The notes beneath the pieces were generated by a model. The model was given only the letters and a program-made list of their open reading frames with translations. It did not search any database and was not told the DNA's origin. Positions 27,765-35,902 of a stretch of 64,000 nucleotides of DNA are shown in pieces. Positions within the stretch are counted from its first letter, which is position 1; each line of letters starts with the position of its first letter. This DNA comes from Orlajensenia stereocauli (GTDB taxonomy: Bacteria; Actinomycetota; Actinomycetes; Actinomycetales; Microbacteriaceae): NCBI RefSeq assembly GCF_039548895.1, contig NZ_JBCLVG010000002.1; one strand, written 5' to 3'. The translations under genes were made by a program, and so were the position numbers.

Positions 27765-27947
27765 GAAGTCACCCCGCGTCACACTCTTTCCTGCTCAGGC
27801 GGCCCCGGCTAGGCTCTGTGCAAACGTGACGCTCGCCTGGGTGAGCCCACGAGGAGCGACAGCCGAGCCCGGCACCCGCCCGCGACAGATCCGATTCACC
27901 TTCGACGAGCATCCGCTGGTCGAGGGAAGATCCCTTCGTGAGGCAGC

Positions 27948-28922
27948 ATGGCTATCGAACTTCCCCCCACCGACGGCGCGACACGTCTGCCGGTCTCGTT
28001 CGAGCTGTATCCGCCGCGAACGGATGCCGCAGCCATCGCCCTCGGTCGCACCATCGACAGGCTCACCGAGGTCGACCCGGCGTTCATCTCGGTGACCTTC
28101 GGCGCCGGCGGGTCGACCCGTGACCGCTCGCTCACAGTGCTCAGCTACATCCTCGAGAACACGAGCGTGCAGCCGATGGCCCACCTCACCTGCGTCGGAT
28201 CCTCGGCCGTCGAGGCCAACCGGTTGGTGAGGCAGTTCCTCGACGCAGGCATCACGAGCTTCCTCGCCCTCCGTGGCGACCCGCCTCTCGACGGCACCCC
28301 GCTCACCGTCGGCGACCTGCAGAGCGCCGCCGAGCTCGTGCAGCTCATCCACCGGGTGCAGCAGGAACGCGAGCCCTTCGGCCAGGAGGCCGTGCGCGGC
28401 ACCCCGGGCGGCACCCGGCTGCGCGCGCGCCCTCGCCCCGAGCGGGTCGCCGTCGCAGCCTTCCCCAACGGTCACGCGACCTCGCGCGGTCCGCAGCAGG
28501 AGATCGACGCCCTGCTGGCCAAACAGGCGTCGGGAGCGAACCTCGCCATCACGCAGCTGTTCTACAGGGCGGACGACTACCTCGCCTTCGTCGAGCGCGC
28601 CAGGGCGGGCGGCGTGAGCATCGACATCCTCCCCGGGATCATGCCGGCGGCGAGCGCTCCGCGACTGCGGCGCATCGCCCAGCTCACCGAGGAGGACGCC
28701 CCCGACGAGCTGCTCATCGCCCTCGAGATCGAACCGACAGAGGAGGGGCGCAGCGAGATCGCGACCACCTTCTTCTCGGAGCTCGCAGCTGAGGTCATCG
28801 CAGCGGGTGCGCCCGGTCTGCACCTGTACACCCACAACAAGCACACCCCGGTGCTCGAAGTGCTCGAGCGCCTCGATCGTCTTCCGCGCGCAGCCCACGG
28901 ACCCATCAAGGAGAACGCATGA
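27948..28922 (+). CDS. metF: Methylenetetrahydrofolate reductase
   Basis: 324 residues of the MetF barrel: SFELYPPRTD, SVTFGAGGST, MAHLTCVGSS, FLALRGDPP and the later PGIMPA. It makes 5-methyl-THF for methionine synthesis, matching its partner metE, whose ATG overlaps its stop (ATGA). A -10 TAGGCT lies at 27810-27815, so the leader would be about 125 bases; I find no SAM or SAH riboswitch in it. The enzyme is somewhat longer than E. coli MetF because of an insertion at about 140-165 (PFGQEAVRGTPGG). Confidence 0.95.
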   Translation: MAIELPPTDGATRLPVSFELYPPRTDAAAIALGRTIDRLTEVDPAFISVTFGAGGSTRDRSLTVLSYILENTSVQPMAHLTCVGSSAVEANRLVRQFLDAGITSFLALRGDPPLDGTPLTVGDLQSAAELVQLIHRVQQEREPFGQEAVRGTPGGTRLRARPRPERVAVAAFPNGHATSRGPQQEIDALLAKQASGANLAITQLFYRADDYLAFVERARAGGVSIDILPGIMPAASAPRLRRIAQLTEEDAPDELLIALEIEPTEEGRSEIATTFFSELAAEVIAAGAPGLHLYTHNKHTPVLEVLERLDRLPRAAHGPIKENA

Positions 28923-31255
28923 CGACGCCAGCCTTCCCGACAGGCACCATCCTCGGCTACCCGCGCATCGGTCGCCGTCGCGAGCTCAAGAAGGCCGTCG
29001 AGGCGTTCTGGGCCGGGCGCATCGACGCCGCCGAGCTCGAGGCCGCAGCCGCCGCCCTGCGCACGGCCACGCGCGAGCGGCTCGCTCAGCTCGGCCTCGG
29101 ACGCACCGACTCGGCCATCCCCGAGTCGTTCTCCTTCTACGACCAGGTCCTGGATGCCGCCGTGGCTGTCGGCGCCATCCCCCCGCGCTTCTCCGACCTC
29201 GTCGACGCCGACGGAGCCATCGACCTCGCCGGCTACTTCGCACTCGCCCGGGGCGAGGGAGACCGCGCGCCGCTCGAGATGACGAAGTGGTTCGACACCA
29301 ACTACCACTACCTCGTGCCCGAGATCGGCCCCGAGACGACCTTCTCGCTCGCCAGTGACCGCATCGTGCGCCAGTTCATCGAGGCGAAAGACGCCGGGCT
29401 CATCACCCGCCCCGTGCTCGTCGGCCCCGTCACCTTCCTGCTGCTGGCGAAGGCGGCCACGGGTGCTCCCGCCGGCTTCCAGCCGATCAGCCGCCTGGCC
29501 GACCTGCTCCCGGTCTACGCCGAGCTCCTGGAGCGGCTGGCGGCCGCCGGAGCGGACTGGGTGCAGCTCGACGAGCCCGGGCTGGTCAACGAGTCCATTC
29601 CCGTAGGGCGTGCCGCACAGCTCGACGCCCTCGAGAGGGCCTACGAGGTGCTCGGAGGACTGGCTTCGCGGCCGGCCATCTTCGTCGCAGCCCCGTACGG
29701 CAGCCTCGGTGACGCCGTCGACGTGCTGGCGGCATCCGCCGTCGAGGCGATCGGATTCGACCTCGTGCGTGGTTCGCTTCCGATCGGGCTGACGGATGCC
29801 GCTCGCACGGCGCTCGCGGGCAAGACCATCGTCGCGGGCGTCATCGACGGCCACAACATCTGGCGCGGCGACCTCGCCGGCGCCTTCGAGAGTGCTGCGG
29901 CGGCCTTCGAGCTCTCGCCGTCCGTGGCCGTGTCCACATCCACCTCGCTGCAGCACGTGCCCCATGACGTCGACGACGAGACGAAGCTCGGCCACCTGAG
30001 CGGGTGGCTCGCCTTCGCCGACCAGAAGGTCGAGCAGGTCGCCACGCTGGCCGCTGGGCTGATCGACGGCCGCCCCGCCATCGCCGACGCGCTGGATGCG
30101 GCATCCGTCGCCCTCGCCCAGCGTCTCTCCGCTTCCGGGGTGCGTGATGGCGCCGTGCGCGCTCGCGCCGCCGTGCTGTCCGACGTCGACTTCGCCCGCG
30201 ACGACTACGAGGTGCGGGTCGCAGCGCAGCAGCAGGCCCTCGACCTGCCGCCGCTGCCGACGACGACGATCGGTTCGTTCCCTCAGACCGGCGAGATCCG
30301 CCGAGCCCGAGCCGCACTCGGTCGTGGCGAGCTGAGCGAGGCCGACTACGTGGCCGAGATGCGCGCCGAGATCGCCCGCGTCGTCGCGCTGCAGGAGGAG
30401 ATCGGACTCGACGTGCTCGTGCACGGCGAGCCGGAGCGCAACGACATGGTGCAGTACTTCGCCGAGAACCTCGACGGCTTCGACGTCACCGAGCACGGCT
30501 GGGTGCAGTCATACGGCTCACGCTGCACGCGCCCGTCGATCCTGTGGGGCGACGTCTCACGCCCGAAGCCCATCACCGTCGAGTGGTCGGCCTACACGCA
30601 GTCGCTCACGTCCAAGCCGGTCAAGGGCATGCTCACCGGCCCCGTGACGATCCTGGCGTGGTCGTTCGTGCGCGACGACCAGCCGCTGGGTGATACAGCC
30701 CGTCAGGTGGCCCTCGCTCTCCGCGACGAGATCGCCGATCTCGAGGCCGCGGGCATCGCCATCGTCCAGGTCGACGAGCCTGCGCTGCGCGAACTTCTAC
30801 CGCTCGAGCGCGACCGCCAGGCCGACTACCTCGACTGGTCGGTCGGGTCGTTCAGGCTCGCGACGGCCGGCGTCGCCGCCGCCACTCAGATCCATACCCA
30901 CCTCTGCTACTCGGAGTTCGGGGTGATCATCGACGCCATCCGTGGCCTCGATGCCGACGTGACCAGCATCGAGGCCGCGCGCAGCCGCATGGAGGTGGTC
31001 GTCGACCTCGAGGCGAGCGGATTCGATCACGGCATCGGACCGGGTGTCTACGACATCCACTCTCCTCGGGTACCGAGCGTCGCCGAGGTCACGGAGCTCA
31101 TCGAGCGCGCCCTCGACGGCATCCCGGAGCGCCAGCTCTGGATCAACCCCGACTGCGGGCTCAAGACGCGCGGCTACGACGAGACCGTGGCGTCGCTGCG
31201 CAACATGCTCGAGGCCACCCGCGGCGTGCGGGCATCCGTCGGCAGTCCCGTCTAG
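28919..31255 (+). CDS. metE: Cobalamin-independent methionine synthase
   Basis: 778 residues, full length. The two barrel halves are visible: the N-terminal GYPRIGRRRELKKA and the C-terminal half starting TTIGSFPQTGEIR. The zinc ligands are in HTHLCYSEF (His, Cys), VDEPALREL nearby and NPDCGLKTR (Cys). It transfers the methyl of 5-methyl-THF-polyglutamate to homocysteine. It is translationally coupled to metF. The use of MetE means methionine synthesis here does not depend on B12. A strong terminator follows 15 bases after the stop. Confidence 0.98.
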   Translation: MTTPAFPTGTILGYPRIGRRRELKKAVEAFWAGRIDAAELEAAAAALRTATRERLAQLGLGRTDSAIPESFSFYDQVLDAAVAVGAIPPRFSDLVDADGAIDLAGYFALARGEGDRAPLEMTKWFDTNYHYLVPEIGPETTFSLASDRIVRQFIEAKDAGLITRPVLVGPVTFLLLAKAATGAPAGFQPISRLADLLPVYAELLERLAAAGADWVQLDEPGLVNESIPVGRAAQLDALERAYEVLGGLASRPAIFVAAPYGSLGDAVDVLAASAVEAIGFDLVRGSLPIGLTDAARTALAGKTIVAGVIDGHNIWRGDLAGAFESAAAAFELSPSVAVSTSTSLQHVPHDVDDETKLGHLSGWLAFADQKVEQVATLAAGLIDGRPAIADALDAASVALAQRLSASGVRDGAVRARAAVLSDVDFARDDYEVRVAAQQQALDLPPLPTTTIGSFPQTGEIRRARAALGRGELSEADYVAEMRAEIARVVALQEEIGLDVLVHGEPERNDMVQYFAENLDGFDVTEHGWVQSYGSRCTRPSILWGDVSRPKPITVEWSAYTQSLTSKPVKGMLTGPVTILAWSFVRDDQPLGDTARQVALALRDEIADLEAAGIAIVQVDEPALRELLPLERDRQADYLDWSVGSFRLATAGVAAATQIHTHLCYSEFGVIIDAIRGLDADVTSIEAARSRMEVVVDLEASGFDHGIGPGVYDIHSPRVPSVAEVTELIERALDGIPERQLWINPDCGLKTRGYDETVASLRNMLEATRGVRASVGSPV

Positions 31256-31270
31256 CGAACGGATGCGAGA

Positions 31271-31298
31271 AGGCCCACCTCCTTCTGGAGGTGGGCCT
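31271..31298. terminator. Terminator after metE
   Basis: A perfect 12-bp stem, AGGCCCACCTCC (31271-31282) and GGAGGTGGGCCT (31287-31298), with loop TTCT. It stands between the convergent metE and lexA and can serve both. Confidence 0.88.
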
Positions 31299-31310
31299 GC
31301 TCAGTGCACC

Positions 31311-31347
31311 GCTCGTTGAGGACCGGACGAAGTCCGCGTCCGAAACG
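31311..31347 (+). repeat. Dispersed intergenic hairpin repeat, copy 2
   Basis: CTCGTTGAGGACCGGACGAA...CGTCCGAAACG matches copy 1 base for base in most positions; its central stem is GGAC-GAA-GTCC where copy 1 has GGGC-GAA-GCCC, a compensating change that keeps the hairpin. It lies between metE and the 3' end of lexA. Confidence 0.6.
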
Positions 31348-31361
31348 GAGCCAGAAACGCC

Positions 31362-32084
31362 CTACACCGACCTCAGAACCGCCACGACCTTGCCGAGCAC
31401 CTCGGCGTAGTCGCCGACGATGGGCTCGTAGGCGGAGTTGCGCGGCAGCAGCCAGGTGTGGCCGTCGCGCTGGCGGAAGACCTTGACCGTCGCCTCGCTG
31501 TCGAGCATGGCCGCCACGATCTCGCCGTTCTCGGCCGTGTTCTGCTGGCGCACGACCACCCAGTCGCCGTCGCAGATGGCGGCGTCGATCATGGAGTCGC
31601 CGACGACCTTGAGGATGAACAGCTCGCCCTTCCCGACCAGCTGGCGGGGGAGCGGGAACACCTCCTCGATCTGCTGCTCGGCCGTGATGGGGATGCCGGC
31701 GGCGATGCGTCCGACCATGGGAACCATGGCCGCGTCGCCCATCGGAGCGGGGGAGGCGTAGCCGTCATCGGGTGCGGGGTTCGACTCCGTCGAGGGCACC
31801 TCGATCAGCACCTCGAGCGCACGGGGGCGGTTCGGGTCGCGGCGGAGGTATCCGCTGAGCTCGAGCTGGTTGAGCTGGTGCGTGACGCTCGACAGAGAGG
31901 ACAGGCCGACGGCGTCGCCGATCTCGCGCATGCTCGGCGGGTAGCCCCGCTGGCTCACTGACCGCTGGATGACCTCGAGGATCGAGAGCTGCTTGGCGCT
32001 GAGACTCTTGCGCCGGCGGGTTCCACCGCGCTCCGATGCCCCGCGGTCCTTCGACGACTCTGTGTCGTTGGCCACTGCGCTCAC
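31362..32084 (-). CDS. lexA: LexA repressor
   Basis: 240 residues. The N-terminal winged helix (about 27-90) contains LSILEVIQRSV and MREIGDAVGLSSLSSV. The self-cleavage site is Ala129-Gly130 in GRIAAGIP, with catalytic Ser164 (VGDSMID) and Lys201 (ATVKVF). It represses SOS genes until RecA filaments trigger its cleavage. A 20-residue charged N-terminal extension is typical of actinobacteria. The start is GTG 32084 after AGAAGAAG. Its own promoter carries an SOS box, so it is autoregulated. The divergent gene encodes a LysM protein. Confidence 0.98.
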   Translation of the reverse strand: MSAVANDTESSKDRGASERGGTRRRKSLSAKQLSILEVIQRSVSQRGYPPSMREIGDAVGLSSLSSVTHQLNQLELSGYLRRDPNRPRALEVLIEVPSTESNPAPDDGYASPAPMGDAAMVPMVGRIAAGIPITAEQQIEEVFPLPRQLVGKGELFILKVVGDSMIDAAICDGDWVVVRQQNTAENGEIVAAMLDSEATVKVFRQRDGHTWLLPRNSAYEPIVGDYAEVLGKVVAVLRSV

Positions 32085-32160
32085 CTTCTTCTCTTCACGG
32101 ATCGAACCTCCAGCCGACGAGTGTCAGTGGGTGCTGATTGCCTTGCAACCAGCCATTCGA

Positions 32161-32201
32161 ACTGTATCCGGGTGAATGGCGTACGACAAACATCTGTTCG
32201 A
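32161..32201 (-). promoter_or_regulatory. lexA promoter with overlapping SOS box
   Basis: Read on the minus strand, TTGTCG (32189-32184), a 17-base spacer and TACAGT (32166-32161) form the lexA promoter. The 16-mer TCGAACAGATGTTTGT (32201-32186) matches the actinobacterial SOS box TCGAAC-N4-GTTCGA in one full half and AAC/GTT of the other, and it covers the -35. LexA bound here should block its own transcription. Confidence 0.75.
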
Positions 32202-32243
32202 GTGTGTCGAGAAAGAAATTCTCTCCACATACGAAGACAATGC

Positions 32244-32272
32244 TTGAGTATTCGAAGAATCGAAGATACATT
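32244..32272 (+). promoter_or_regulatory. Promoter of the LysM gene
   Basis: TTGAGT (32244-32249), a 17-base spacer and TACATT (32267-32272) give a predicted start near 32279. A weak SOS-like match, CGGAAC-ACAG-CTTCGC (32273-32288), overlaps the start site; the stronger box at 32186-32201 is about 45 bp upstream. Confidence 0.55.
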
Positions 32273-32283
32273 CGGAACACAGC

Positions 32284-32334
32284 TTCGCATCTGGCCCTCC
32301 CGGCCGAGGGCCAGATGCGAAAACCATCTGGAGG
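32284..32334 (+). promoter_or_regulatory. Leader hairpin with alternative pairing over the LysM ribosome site
   Basis: A perfect 16-bp hairpin has arms 32284-32299 (TTCGCATCTGGCCCTC) and 32306-32321 with loop CCGGCC. Part of its right arm, CCAGATG (32311-32317), is also complementary to CATCTGG (32325-32331), which overlaps the ribosome site GGAGG (32330-32334). The two pairings exclude each other: the long hairpin leaves the site free, the short one covers it. No T run follows, so it is not a standard terminator. Confidence 0.6.
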
Positions 32335-32339
32335 ACTCC

Positions 32340-32696
32340 ATGAGCACGTACGCCTACACCACCGCCGCTCCCGCCGCGCTGCCTGTCGTCCGCACCAGGT
32401 TGCACCTCACCCGCCGTGGCCGCGCCGTTCTCACCACTCTCGCGGCTCTGCCGATAGTGGTCGGCGCCTTCGTGTTCGCGCTCAATGGCGGCATCGCCGC
32501 AGCGGGCGGCGAGCAGACCGGGCAGTCCTTCGCCTACGTCACCGTCGAGTCCGGGCAGTCGCTCTGGCAGCTCGCCGAGGCCCTGGCACCCACGGCCGAT
32601 CCCCGCGACGTCATCGCCGACATCGTCAGCCTCAACCAGCTCGACGACACTGAGATCGAACCCGGTCAGCGTCTGGCCATCCCGGCTCGGTACTGA
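32340..32696 (+). CDS. LysM-domain membrane protein, candidate SOS cell-division inhibitor
   Basis: 118 residues: a cytoplasmic N-terminus, one membrane helix (about 31-52, VLTTLAALPIVVGAFVFAL), then an exported LysM domain (about 66-115, YVTVESGQSLWQLAEALAP through LNQLDDTEIEPGQRLAIPARY). GGAGG lies 5 bases before ATG 32340. A small helix-plus-LysM protein divergent from lexA recalls YneA of Bacillus and the LysM cell-wall protein next to lexA in mycobacteria, which delay division during SOS. By analogy this gene should be SOS-induced. hisC follows 52 bases downstream, but with its own -10. Confidence 0.88.
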   Translation: MSTYAYTTAAPAALPVVRTRLHLTRRGRAVLTTLAALPIVVGAFVFALNGGIAAAGGEQTGQSFAYVTVESGQSLWQLAEALAPTADPRDVIADIVSLNQLDDTEIEPGQRLAIPARY

Positions 32697-32748
32697 GGGC
32701 GGGCGCCGGCTTCGTAACACGGCGAACGCCGCCGGTACGATTGATGGA

Positions 32749-33834
32749 GTGACGACTCTCGATGAGCTCCCCCTCCGCGACGACCTGAGAGGGCGCACCC
32801 CGTACGGCGCCCCGCAGAAGGTCGTGCCGGTCGCCCTCAACGTCAACGAGAACACGCATCCGATTCCGGATGCCGTCGCCACCGACATCCTGGCGGCCAT
32901 CGGCGAGGTCATCCCGGGCGTCAACCGCTACCCCGATCGCGAGTTCAGCGTTCTCCGCGACGCCCTCGCCGGCTACCTCGGTCACGGCCTCACCCGCGAC
33001 GAGATCTGGGCGGCGAACGGATCCAACGAGGTACTGCAACACGTCCTGCAGGCCTTCGGCGGTCCGGGACGCACTCTGCTCGGCTTCGTCCCCACCTATT
33101 CGATGTACCCGCTGCTCGCTTCGGGCACCGGCACGGCCTGGATCGGCGCGGCGCGCGACGCCGACTTCGAGCTCTCGCCCGAGTCCGCCGCTGCTGCGGT
33201 TCTGGAGCACAAGCCCGACATCGTCTTCCTCTGTTCGCCCAACAACCCGACCGGCACCCCCCTCTCGCTCGAGACCATCGCGGCCGTGTACGACGCCGCA
33301 GACGGCATCGTGCTCGTCGACGAGGCATACGCCGAGTTCGCGCACGACGGTGAGGACAGTGCTCTCACCCTGCTCGACGGCCGGCCGCGCCTGCTCGTCT
33401 CCCGCACCATGAGCAAGGCATTCGCCTACGCGGGGGTGCGGCTGGGTTACCTCGCCGCCGATACCGCTGTGACGGATGCGCTGCGCCTCGTGCGGCTGCC
33501 GTACCACCTGTCCGCGCTCACCCAGGCAGCAGCGACCGCCGCCATCGCGCACGCGCCGGAACTGCTGGCCATGGTCGACGACATCCGGGTCCAACGCGAC
33601 CGCATCGTCGACAGGCTCGGTGAGCTCGGCTTCCAGGCCTTCCGCAGCTCGAGCAACTTCGTCTTGTTCGGCGGGGTCGACGACCCGAACGCAGTCTTCG
33701 AGGCGCTGCTGGCCCGCGGCATCCTCGTGCGCGATGTCGGCATCCCGCACACCCTGCGGGTGAGCGCAGGCACCGAGGCCGAGACCACGACCTTCCTCGA
33801 TGCCATCGCCGACCACGCGCCGAATAGGATCTGA
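32749..33834 (+). CDS. hisC: Histidinol-phosphate aminotransferase
   Basis: 361 residues, a PLP fold type I enzyme converting imidazole acetol phosphate to histidinol phosphate. LNVNENTHPIPDAV, GVNRYPDREF, NGSNEVLQHVLQAFGG, FLCSPNNPTGTPL, VDEAYAEFA and the PLP lysine in SRTMSKAFAYAG are all present. The start GTG 32749 has -10 TACGAT (32736-32741) 7 bases upstream, suggesting a leaderless mRNA; frames extending upstream run into the LysM gene. It heads hisC-hisB-hisH-hisA. hisD and hisG, often just upstream, are not here. Confidence 0.96.
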   Translation: MTTLDELPLRDDLRGRTPYGAPQKVVPVALNVNENTHPIPDAVATDILAAIGEVIPGVNRYPDREFSVLRDALAGYLGHGLTRDEIWAANGSNEVLQHVLQAFGGPGRTLLGFVPTYSMYPLLASGTGTAWIGAARDADFELSPESAAAAVLEHKPDIVFLCSPNNPTGTPLSLETIAAVYDAADGIVLVDEAYAEFAHDGEDSALTLLDGRPRLLVSRTMSKAFAYAGVRLGYLAADTAVTDALRLVRLPYHLSALTQAAATAAIAHAPELLAMVDDIRVQRDRIVDRLGELGFQAFRSSSNFVLFGGVDDPNAVFEALLARGILVRDVGIPHTLRVSAGTEAETTTFLDAIADHAPNRI

Positions 33835-33836
33835 GC

Positions 33837-34448
33837 ATGAGTGAGACTGCCCCCCGCACGGCCCGTGCCGTGCGCGCGACGAGCGAATCGAACATCGACC
33901 TGTCCGTGAACCTCGACGGAACAGGCACGAGCGACATCGAGACCACGGTTCCGTTCTTCAATCACATGCTCACGGCCTTCGCCAAGCACTCGCTCACCGA
34001 TCTCACCGTGCGGGCCAGCGGCGACACAGACATCGACGTGCACCACACGGTCGAGGACACGGGCATCGTGCTCGGCCAGGCCATCCGCGAGGCCCTCGGC
34101 GACAAGCGCGGCGTCGCCCGCTACGGCGACGCCCTCGTGCCCCTCGACGAGTCGCTCGCGCAGGCCGTCGTCGACATCTCGGGTCGGCCCTACCTCGTGC
34201 ACCTCGGCGAGCCTGCAGGCTTCGAGTTCCACCTCATCGGCGGCCACTTCACCGGATCGATGGTGCGCCACTTCTTCGAGGCGATCACCTTCGCCGCCGG
34301 CCTCACGGTCCACCTCGAGCTGGTGCGCGGGCGCGACCCGCACCACATCGCCGAGGCCGAGTTCAAGGCCTTCGCGCGCGCCTTCCGCCAGGCCAAGGCC
34401 TTCGATGCCGGCGTCGTCGGCATCCCGTCCACCAAGGGAGCCCTGTGA
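33837..34448 (+). CDS. hisB: Imidazoleglycerol-phosphate dehydratase
   Basis: 203 residues, monofunctional as in actinobacteria. The diagnostic manganese motifs FFNHMLTAFAKHS, DIDVHHTVEDTGIVLG and later DPHHIAEAEFKAFARA are intact. It dehydrates imidazole glycerol phosphate, the sixth step of histidine synthesis. It starts 2 bases after hisC and overlaps hisH by GTGA. Confidence 0.98.
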   Translation: MSETAPRTARAVRATSESNIDLSVNLDGTGTSDIETTVPFFNHMLTAFAKHSLTDLTVRASGDTDIDVHHTVEDTGIVLGQAIREALGDKRGVARYGDALVPLDESLAQAVVDISGRPYLVHLGEPAGFEFHLIGGHFTGSMVRHFFEAITFAAGLTVHLELVRGRDPHHIAEAEFKAFARAFRQAKAFDAGVVGIPSTKGAL

Positions 34449-35077
34449 CGAAGGTCGTCGTCCTCGACTACGGCTCGGGCAATGTGCACTCGGCTGCGAA
34501 GGCCGTCGAGCTGGCCGGAGCCGAGGTCGAGATCACCCACGATCGCCGTGCCGTGATGGATGCCGACGGCCTCCTCGTTCCCGGTGTCGGCGCGTACTCG
34601 GCCGTCATGGACGCCCTGAAGGCCGTGCGCGGTGACGAACTCATCGATCGCCGGCTCGCCGGTGGCCGGAAGGTGCTCGGCATCTGCGTCGGCATGCAGG
34701 TGCTCTTCGAGCGCGGCATCGAGCGCGGCGTCGACCGCGAGGGCCTGGGGGAGTGGCCAGGTGTCGTCACCCAGCTCGACGCCCCCGTCCTGCCGCACAT
34801 GGGCTGGAACACCGTCGACGCCGCCGAGGATTCGGTGCTGTTCGACGGCATCCGCGACGAGAGGTTCTACTTCGTTCACTCCTACGCCGCTCAGGCCTGG
34901 ACGCTCGACGTCATGCCCCCGTTCCCGCAACCCCAGGTCACCTGGGCCGAGCACGGCGGCCGCTTCCTCGCGGCGGTCGAGAACGGACCGCTGGCCGCCA
35001 CCCAGTTCCACCCCGAGAAGTCGGGCGAGGCCGGTATCCGCCTGCTCCGCAACTGGATCGGATCGCTCCGCGACTGA
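34445..35077 (+). CDS. hisH: Imidazole glycerol phosphate synthase, glutaminase subunit
   Basis: 210 residues, class I glutamine amidotransferase. The nucleophile cysteine is in LGICVGMQVLFE, the His/Glu pair in ATQFHPEKSG; VLDYGSGNVHSA opens the protein and FVHSYAA marks the interface with HisF. HisF itself is not in the window. The GTG start overlaps hisB. Confidence 0.97.
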   Translation: MTKVVVLDYGSGNVHSAAKAVELAGAEVEITHDRRAVMDADGLLVPGVGAYSAVMDALKAVRGDELIDRRLAGGRKVLGICVGMQVLFERGIERGVDREGLGEWPGVVTQLDAPVLPHMGWNTVDAAEDSVLFDGIRDERFYFVHSYAAQAWTLDVMPPFPQPQVTWAEHGGRFLAAVENGPLAATQFHPEKSGEAGIRLLRNWIGSLRD

Positions 35078-35155
35078 GCTCCGCCCGCCGACCCCCTCGC
35101 CCACCCGGGCGTACTATCAACGCGCGGCCGTACGCCGCGAGGAACCGAGGATGAC

Positions 35156-35902
35156 ATGAGCGACTTCCATTCCACGCCCGGCCTGGTGCTGCTTCCCGCC
35201 GTCGACGTCGCCGATGGCAAGGCCGTCCGCCTGACCCAGGGCGAGGCCGGCACCGAGACCAACTACGGCGACCCCGTGCAGGCGGCGGAGGACTGGGTGT
35301 CGCAGGGCGCCGAGTGGATCCACCTCGTCGACCTCGACGCCGCCTTCGGCCGCGGCGACAACCTCGACGTGCTGCGCCGCGTGATGAGGCAGATGCACGG
35401 CATCAACGTCGAGCTCTCGGGCGGCATCCGCGACGACCGCTCTCTCGAGGCGGCCCTCGACAGCGGGGCCAAGCGCATCAACCTCGGAACCGCGGCTCTC
35501 GAGAACCCCGAGTGGGCGGCGAACGTCATCTCGAAGTACGGCGAGGCCATCGCCGTGGGCCTCGACGTGCGCGGAACCACGCTCGCCGCCCGCGGCTGGA
35601 CCCGCGAGGGCGGCGACCTCTGGGAGGTACTGGAGCGCCTCGAGGAGGCCGGCTGCGCGCGGTACGTCGTGACCGACGTCACCAAGGACGGCACACTGCA
35701 GGGACCGAACATCGAGCTGCTCAAGCTCGTGATGGAGAAGACGGAGCGACCCGTCGTCGCGTCCGGCGGGATCTCCAGCCTCGACGACATCAAGGCCCTC
35801 CGCGATCTGGTGCCGCTTGGTCTCGAGGGAGCCATCGTGGGCAAGGCACTGTACGCGGGAGCGTTCACCCTCGCCGAGGCGCTGGATGTCGCAGCCGACT
35901 GA
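35156..35902 (+). CDS. hisA: ProFAR isomerase, probably bifunctional with TrpF activity (PriA)
   Basis: 248 residues of a (beta/alpha)8 barrel. The first catalytic aspartate is in LPAVDVADGKAVRL and the second in VVTDVTKDGTLQGP; phosphate loops SGGIRDD and ASGGISS are present. In actinobacteria that lack trpF this enzyme (PriA) also isomerises phosphoribosyl anthranilate; whether trpF is absent here cannot be seen. A possible internal promoter -10 TACTAT lies at 35111-35116, and a 78-base gap separates it from hisH. The last 17 bases overlap the next gene. Confidence 0.94.
   Translation: MSDFHSTPGLVLLPAVDVADGKAVRLTQGEAGTETNYGDPVQAAEDWVSQGAEWIHLVDLDAAFGRGDNLDVLRRVMRQMHGINVELSGGIRDDRSLEAALDSGAKRINLGTAALENPEWAANVISKYGEAIAVGLDVRGTTLAARGWTREGGDLWEVLERLEEAGCARYVVTDVTKDGTLQGPNIELLKLVMEKTERPVVASGGISSLDDIKALRDLVPLGLEGAIVGKALYAGAFTLAEALDVAAD

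Noticed and set aside
27816..27947. SAH or SAM riboswitch before metF
   Set aside because: GAGGAGCG near 27850 recalls the SAH riboswitch, but the later conserved segments and closing helices are missing; SAM core motifs are not found.
27826..28095. GTG-initiated upstream ORF before metF
   Set aside because: It is long, runs into metF in another frame, has no methionine codon run and starts 10 bases after the -10, unlike the leaderless genes.
32157..32172. Second SOS box TCGAAC-TGTA-TCCGGG near lexA
   Set aside because: Only the left half matches; the right half has little in common with GTTCGA.
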